This document shows positions 58,401 to 64,000 of a stretch of 64,000 nucleotides of DNA, in pieces. Positions within the stretch are counted from its first letter, which is position 1. The number at the start of each line of letters is the position of its first letter. The notes beneath the pieces are model-generated. The model ran no database searches, was not told the origin of the DNA, and saw only the letters and a program-made list of their open reading frames with translations. The stretch covers positions 12,960,528 through 13,024,527 of the forward strand of contig NC_054081.1 of assembly GCF_017562075.2 (NCBI RefSeq), given 5' to 3'. The stretch comes from Anopheles merus. Lineage: Eukaryota; Arthropoda; Insecta; Diptera; Culicidae. The translations under genes and the position numbers were made by a program.

Positions 58401-61058
58401 GTCTATCTCTCTATTCCCGCTCGTTAACGCATTGACGCGCATACACGCGTGTACTCATTCGTGTACTCTTGTCTCTTCTACTCGACAGATATGGAAGCAT
58501 TATCGGCCCAGCTCGTGAGCCATCTGGCCAGCATGCAGCATCTCGAGAGTGGTCCGATCCTGCTGGAGAACTTCGATCACGGCCGGCTGCGCAGTACCGG
58601 CCACCATCCGATCGAGGTCCGGTGCGTCTATCTCGACCAGCTGCTTGGTAAGTACACGTCCGCTGCTGGGAATGAGCGTTCGCGGCGATATTGGAAGGAA
58701 GCGGGCTAAATATAGCACGCGCCGCTTCCTGATCTAGATCCGAAATCTGGCTTACCTGGGTGTTTGCAGGAGCAGCAACCATTTCGTCTGGACGTGGCGG
58801 CAAGGGTTTGTTGTGTTTATGCAACTTCGGTAAATTCCCCCGGCGACTCTACCGTACCCTCTTGAGGGCCTGGGGATTCATAGCTCATTAAGCCTGGGGA
58901 GGTGGAGCAACGATATGCTAAAGGCGAAGGTTTTTGGGCACCCACCGCGTAGTGGAACACACATTGTCGCCGACCGGTGCGGTCTTGCATAATTTCTTGC
59001 CACGCCGGGTGTCTTGGCGGGCTGGAGGTCCGCAAATTCCCGCAATGCGGTCAACTCCGCGCTGCGGTTCGGCGTGTCGTGTCAACCACGCGCACGGGGG
59101 ATTCTATTTGTTTAGTCCCTTCCCCACCCCACCGCCATTGCTGCGGTATTGTTGTGCTCATTTGTGTGTTTGGTTGCACGCGCTAGGGTTTTATAAATAA
59201 AGCACCAACCACCAAACGCGCTGAGGTACGGTGGGCTCAGACGGACGAGGGGGGGAGACATGGGTACATGGGCCCTGGAGTAGAATATTTTCGGTGTTTT
59301 GTTATTTCGTTCCGTTGCTGCCGTTGGAATCTTGATGGGGGCGATTTGGAGCTGCGGCCATCTTCGTCGTCGTCGTCCCTTTTGTGCGCAATGTATGCAA
59401 TTCCCCAATGGCGATGAGTTTTGGGAAAGCAAAACCACACCGACACACACACGCATACACTCTACGGTTGTGCAACTCTCTCGACGAGGTTATGTGTGTG
59501 TGTGGGCGGTGCAAGTGTGCATGGTGCACATTATAATTCATGCCAGGGAAGGACGGTGTCGGGAACATTGTTTGCATTTTCGACATGCTATTTTTTGACA
59601 GCGTACGCCAGCTGAATTGTTGAGTTGCATTAATAAGCTGGAAGGAGGTAGTTGGTGGTATGGAGGAATACGGGGGAAATAAGGGGGTGTTGAATGTATA
59701 ATAGTGGTTTCTCTGAAAAGAAGAGCCTTTGCGTGCGGGCCTGTATGTCGGAGATCGCGGCGATCTGATAAATCAGTGCTGCAAAATGTCACTGTCAATG
59801 TCATATCTAATTCTGACTGAAGCAAAATCCTTGTTAGCGTCACGTGCTCAATTGTGATAATCAGAAATGATACTCAAACAGTGACCACAACATGAAAACC
59901 ATTTGACATTTTAGGCAACTTGGTCAAAGCGACTGACCAAAAGTTAGATTTTTTTTTATCTGCTATCGGTACTTCAAAATGTAACTATCGTAGTCATGAC
60001 AAATTCCGACTGAAACAGAATCATGTGAGGGTCACGAGCTCTTTTTTGACGATCAGAGTTGAGACTCAAACAGTTGGTGCAACCATCTAACTGACCAAGA
60101 CTTGGTTGTGACATTTTCTGTCGGTGATCATTACGATAGTCATGGAAGATGTGCAGGGCATGCGAGTGGTCCCAAGCAACAAAATGAGCATGTTGTCACG
60201 CTCTGTCTACTTTGATGGTCTGTTGGGTAGAATGATAAAGCATGTTGATAAAGGGGAAATGAAACCCGAACGACTTCGGACGACTCCGGACGGCTTCGGA
60301 TCATTCCAACTATCAAAATCAACATGCTTTCCCGTTCTGCCCAACAAAGCAGACAAAGCGAGGGCATGCTGATTTCATTGCATGGGACCAGTCGCAAGTG
60401 TGGTCATCACCATCGCGATTATCACCGCCAGACAAAATGTCATCAATCCGACCACACAAGCTGTGTGAGTATCACCTCCGATCATCACAGTTGAGTACGC
60501 TACGGAGACATGGATTTTGTTGAATGACATGGAAATGTCATCTTCGGCATGTCATCAAGCGCTTTTAATGATTATCAGCAATGATTATCACTGAAAAATG
60601 AGATGGTCTTTTTTTGCGATTGTCACGATCACGTGATGCAGCACTGGATAGGATGCTTGTTTTGTCTCAATTCTCAAGATAGCGAGGGTGAGGCACGAGA
60701 GGACCTTGCAATTCTCGGCGCGGTCACACCACGGACGGGAATTCTGTTGCCTGTCCTCGGTCCTACACACCCTGCACCCTTCCTCCAACATGTCATCTTG
60801 CGAATTTTCTCACATTTTCTAACAGATCCCCCCTGCTTCCTTTCTTTCGCGATCGCAGATGAGAAATGTGCCCAGAAGGCGCACAACGTCCCGCCCAAGG
60901 CGGGCAACCTGTACATCGAGGAGACGATCGACACGTCCCGCGTCCAGTCACAGGCCCCGTCCCGCCAGCCCCGATCGCCGGCATCACGCCCACCGACGGG
61001 GGCCGCTGCCACCAACAGCACCACTCCACCGCCGCTCACTCTCATCCGCCACTACTAG
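55005..61058 (+). CDS. wgn: wengen-like TNF receptor, whole gene, four coding exons
   Basis: Type I or signal-anchored membrane receptor of 325 residues. An Arg-rich N-terminus precedes a hydrophobic segment (TLVLLAILLQL, 33-43), then one TNFR cysteine-rich domain with Cys 63, 77, 80, 83, 93 and 101. A linker, a TM segment (about 168-190, WDWQVASLLLAIIGCLLFLL) and a 135-residue cytoplasmic tail follow. Drosophila Wengen has the same plan: a single CRD and about 340 residues. It is a receptor for the TNF ligand Eiger and signals through Traf proteins and JNK (known for the fly). The tail segments IEVRCVYLDQLL and PPKAGNLYIEET look conserved and may serve adaptor binding; no death domain is present. 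The other insect TNFR, Grindelwald, is a less likely match because of CRD spacing and tail. Confidence 0.85.
55513..55714 (+). CDS. wgn: wgn exon 2 (residues 140-206): stalk and transmembrane segment
   Basis: Begins ERRKEGDGVEGYRRVVPAAS, then ILWDWQVASLLLAIIGCLLF, and ends WRRIEKHFDA plus the first base of an Asp codon (donor g|gtaggt). Acceptor gtttgtggtttgcag. Confidence 0.88.
55715..58488 (+). other. wgn: wgn intron 2, contains a hAT element
   Basis: Bounded by gtaggt and tctactcgacag. The first 1.4 kb is AT-rich with the hAT element at 55,976. From about 57,100 it is GC-richer with short CT runs (57,755-57,775; 58,060-58,075) and no convincing exon. Confidence 0.8.
55976..56630. mobile_element. 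655-bp hAT-type non-autonomous element with perfect 8-bp TSD
   Basis: Starts cagtgatgtcaaactcg and ends ataattgacatgtctg, with gcgggccg motifs near both ends as in Charlie/Tip100-like hAT elements (from memory). The duplication cactagga is exact at 55,968-55,975 and 56,631-56,638. A 104-codon + strand frame (56,244-56,555) has no hAT transposase motif that I recognise. Confidence 0.92.
58489..58647 (+). CDS. wgn: wgn exon 3 (residues 207-259): cytoplasmic segment
   Basis: G|AT completes Asp207. It reads MEALSAQLVSHLASMQHLES, then ILLENFDHGRLRSTGHHPIE and VRCVYLDQLL, ending with the first base of Asp260 at gtaagt. The acceptor lies in a CT-rich tract. Confidence 0.88.
58648..60858 (+). other. 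wgn: wgn intron 3
   Basis: Starts gtaagt and ends ttctttcgcgatcgcag. It includes unique GC-richer sequence, then the palindromic element 59,774-60,646. No exon seen. Confidence 0.8.
59774..60646. mobile_element. 873-bp palindromic hAT-like foldback with decamer loop
   Basis: Starts cagtgctgcaaaatgtcactg and ends acgtgatgcagcactg. The arms contain the same blocks as the element at 32,465 and pair around about 60,278 (ttgggtagaatgataaagcatgttgata against tatcaaaatcaacatgctttcccgttctgcccaa). The central loop (60,266-60,305) is four copies of the gacttcggac decamer. Flanks gataaat / gataggat are not a clean 8-bp duplication. Confidence 0.8.
60859..61058 (+). CDS. wgn: wgn exon 4 (residues 260-325): C-terminal tail
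   Basis: Completes Asp260, then EKCAQKAHNVPPKAGNLYIE, followed by a Ser/Pro/Ala/Thr-rich end and LTLIRHY before TAG at 61,056. Confidence 0.85.
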
Positions 61059-62400
61059 GGCGTACTAGGCCAGTGTGCAGCACCACGGAGGGGAGAAGTG
61101 CACTGGACCGGCAGGAAGTCGACAAATCGAGCAGCGGCGTAATGTAACTAGCCGTTGGCGCTCTCCTAAGAAAAGTGGGAACTCAGTGGGAGGGAAACGA
61201 AACGTTTATTATGCGAAGATTTTGGGGCGCACGGGAAGTGAATGCGGGCAAAAAGGGCGGGTCAGGCTTAGACTAACAATTATTTAAATCTGTACAAAAT
61301 CACCCGCAAAGAGTTACATATTTAGCTTACCTTTCCGCTCCCCCCCCCTTCCTCAATTTATATCCTTATCCTTTCCGCTAATCCAAGCTGTCGATTATTC
61401 GGGGAGTCGAGGAATGTGTTTAAGAAAAGGAACGTTTTAAGCAAGTTAGCCCATAATGGGAATGTCGAAACGCATACAGAGAGAGAGATTAAGAGAAGAA
61501 GAGAAAAAAAGAAGAAAGAAGAAAGAGTAAGAGCGATAGAGGAAAGAGAGGAAGCGAAAATAATGAAAGAAAGATAAGGAAAAATGCAGTAAGATAAACC
61601 TAATAAGCAAAGATGTGCCTTTAAGTGTTAGTGTACATATACCTATACATATCCCTTAACCCTTTGCCGCGCACACACACAGCGCACAGTCTCAGCTACA
61701 CCCTGTAATCTGTAGTAGGATGTGTATATATGTATGTGTGTGCGTGTTTATGTATTAGTGTTTTTAGCGAGTGCAAAATGTCGAACCAAACATGCTTAAA
61801 ACAAAACAAAAAACGATAGCAGCGTTGTATAAGGACGGTATGCCGTACGTGTGCCCCCTAACCCTTATTTGCTTGCTTGTTAGTAGTTGTAGTTAAGCCA
61901 GTAAACTATCCGCACAACCTAACCTGTCTGTTACTGCGTCTGTTCGTCGCTGGATTCGCTTCCAACTGGGAAGTTGCGCTGGGCGGAGAAACCGAAAAGG
62001 TTTACGAAATCGAAAAAACAAGGAGAAACATACAGAGAGAAATAGAGAGAGAGAGAGGGAGAGAGAGAGAGAGAGAAAGAGAGAAGAGAATAGGAATGGC
62101 AACGGCAATGGTAAAAGAAAGAGAAGAAAAGAAAAACACAAGGCCCAGAAAACACGACGCACCACCAAACATTATGGTCACGTTCAAGTCTTTCTTTTGT
62201 TTTTTTATTTGTGTTCTTATACTTGTTGTTTGCATATTGCTAGCATGTTCCCGAAATTGCGTATCGATCGTTAGAAAAGGGTAAACCACAACCGTCTTCT
62301 GCGCGCAAAACCCGACCCTATCGCTCATCATTATCATTTTCACATTGTAAACTAAGCGTATACACAAAGAGAGTGAGAGAGAGAGAGACACACACAGGGA
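61059..62400 (+). other. wgn: Probable 3' UTR of wgn
   Basis: Noncoding, A/G-rich, with GA runs at 61,480-61,560 and 62,030-62,085. Two UGUANAUA motifs (Pumilio-type) lie at 61,632-61,639 and 61,723-61,730. No AATAAA was found in this stretch, so the end is undefined. Confidence 0.4.
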
Positions 62401-62879
62401 GAGCTAGGGGACACGCACCGCATGTTCCCGAAGGGGAAGGAGGGGGAGGGGTTGCGAGCTCGCAAACGCATCGGAATGTGCCGTGGCCCGCGGAGCGAAG
62501 CGGACGGACGACGAATCGGTCCTTAATCTAGATTTGGTCATGGGGTTTGCACATTGCCTGAATCGCGCAGCTTGTGCGGCGCGCTCGGTGCCGCTGTTGC
62601 CCGCAGTACGCTGCGTGATGAGGGTGAGTGGGTGGGGAGGTGCGTTGGCAACAGATAGGCGGTTGCAGTTCCACCAAAGTGCCATCTGCCGGACGCACCC
62701 GGTCCTAGTGCGGTGCGGGTTGCGGTTTCGATGTTGCAACCAAATTGGACCAGCGCGTCGTCCCGGTTCGTCAATGACATGCGCTTGGTGTAGCGCGTTC
62801 CCGGCCGCCATACGCGTCGTACCTCGTACGTGAGTGGACTGTTTGAGTGGGCTGCCGCGTAGACCTCTGGAGGTGACAC
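62401..62879. other. No gene seen; GC-richer flank
   Basis: Overlapping frames on both strands, none with a recognisable domain. The limits with the wgn 3' UTR are unknown. Confidence 0.35.
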
Positions 62880-63300
62880 TTGTCACCAAAAACAAAAAAC
62901 CAAGAAAAAAAAACTCCACCTCACTTGGTGGTTGAGAAGTTGGAGAAGGAAGTATCCGAGGTGTTTTTGATACCTGTTCAAGCATACGGAATCGTTTACT
63001 GGCACTTTCGGACACTTGGAATGTTTGCTCCGGGTTTACTTCAAGCACCAGGTGTCACCCCAAACGAAGATGTCGGGACATCAAACTTGGATCTTGGTGC
63101 CTGGATCGACTGAGATCACAGAGCGGTTTGCCGACCTCGAATACAAACATCAAAAGTTTGAAAATTCTGTAGAAGAGCTCAGCCAGGTTTGCTTTGAAGT
63201 TCAAATTTCGGCCTAGGAGATGCATCATATATTTCGGGGATGAAGATCCTCCAAAAAAAAAAAAAAAAAAAAAAAAATGGTAGCATCTATCAAAATAAAT
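62880..63300 (+). mobile_element. Possible A-tailed retroinsertion (poly(A) at 63,253-63,277)
   Basis: A 25-base A run at 63,253 ends a 370-base stretch that differs in texture from its surroundings and has two short frames (62,880-63,113 and 63,016-63,216) without a known domain. AATAAA motifs lie after the run (63,294-63,303), not before it, so a simple processed pseudogene is not supported. No target duplication was found. Confidence 0.25.
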
Positions 63301-64000
63301 AAAAAAAACAACAAAACATAGATGTTGAGCGCAGACTAGACGGCAAGACTCCCTACCGTGTGACGATCTTTGGAGGAGGGAGACTGAACTTGCCTGTTCT
63401 TGTTTTTGGCCGCCGTCTTGGTAGTTCTGAGGGTTCTGACAGCAAACAGCGGACAGTGGCAAAGTGACACCACCGGCATCGAGCCAGGTGTCGTTCGCCC
63501 ATGGGTCAGGGTCAGCCTGTGTGTGTGTGGGTCCGTGCTAAGCGATGCGCTTGTTGGCAAGCGGTCAACACTGGTAGCCATTAGGACAGCCCATCACACG
63601 TCGCGGCTCTGCCAAGAATCGAACGATCGGTGCGTGAAATACATAGCACAGTGCAGCGCAGTGGCAGCCGGGCGCGAATCGTTGTCGTGAGTCGTCCATC
63701 ATTCCCGCCAACGCGACAACGTGGCAGCAGCTGCACATTGCGACTGCAACAACTGCCAGCCCTGAGCTGGGCGGAGAAGAGCGCGCGGTAGGGCGGTTTA
63801 TTTTTGTGTCGGCACGCATCTTTGCATCAATTTCAAACCTCGGCCTCAGCACATCACAGTTCCGAACGAATAAACACGGCGCACTGTTTATCTTTCCCGC
63901 TGGGCTGTGCTGTTGGGGAGGGCTAAAGTAAGAGTGTGAAAGAAAGAGAGCTAGAAAGAGAACCGATGAGCACGGACGACGACCGTCTTCGTTGGGTATG
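63301..64000. other. No gene seen; GC-richer right edge
   Basis: Unique-looking sequence with a TG run at 63,518-63,530 and a GA-rich patch near 63,940-63,960. Nothing supports a gene inside the window. Confidence 0.35.

Noticed and set aside
59766..60654. 8-bp target duplication around the 59,774 palindrome
   Set aside because: tgataaat and gataggat do not match well enough, unlike the exact pairs at 32,457 and 55,968.

Overview
The window looks like nuclear DNA of an Anopheles mosquito, probably the An. gambiae complex. It has introns with GT..AG borders, coding exons that read as insect proteins, roughly 200-bp tRNA-derived SINEs resembling SINE200, and many short palindromic DNA transposons. 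No bacterial, viral or CRISPR feature was seen. All assignments come from reading the sequence and from remembered family signatures, with no database search.

Two protein-coding genes are supported, both on the + strand. The first (coding span 26,928-43,420) is a complete membrane adenylyl cyclase of the Ca2+-regulated AC8/AC1 type and closely resembles Drosophila Ac78C. It has 11 main coding exons, plus a probable 6-nt microexon and an 87-nt optional intron, and encodes about 2,250 residues. The first half is a classic cyclase (6 TM, C1, 6 TM, C2). The second half is a very long tail rich in polyglutamine, histidine and acidic residues. An open frame of 56 codons follows its UGA stop. The second gene (coding span 55,005-61,058) is a four-exon, 325-residue TNF-receptor-like protein with one cysteine-rich domain, best matched to Drosophila wengen.

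Layout. 1-26.7 kb has no recognisable gene: GC-richer, unique-looking islands (about 0.4-1.5, 4.3-7.7, 13.2-15.7, 17-21.2, 22.4-24.1 and 25.7-26.9 kb) alternate with AT-rich blocks of transposon remains. 26.7-43.6 kb is the cyclase gene, whose larger introns are filled with inverted-repeat elements. 43.4-45.6 kb is its likely 3' UTR. 45.6-54.9 kb is intergenic or first-intron sequence for the TNF receptor, with a promoter-like GC-rich block at 48-50.7 kb. 55.0-61.1 kb is the receptor gene. 61.1-64 kb is its probable 3' UTR and flank, with one putative A-tailed insertion.

The repeats are unusually legible. Several show exact target-site duplications (TSDs): 8 bp for two hAT-type elements and 10, 12, 13 and 13 bp for four SINE copies. 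One SINE is nested in a hAT foldback inside a cyclase intron. Two different families combine mobile-element ends with short tandem repeats.
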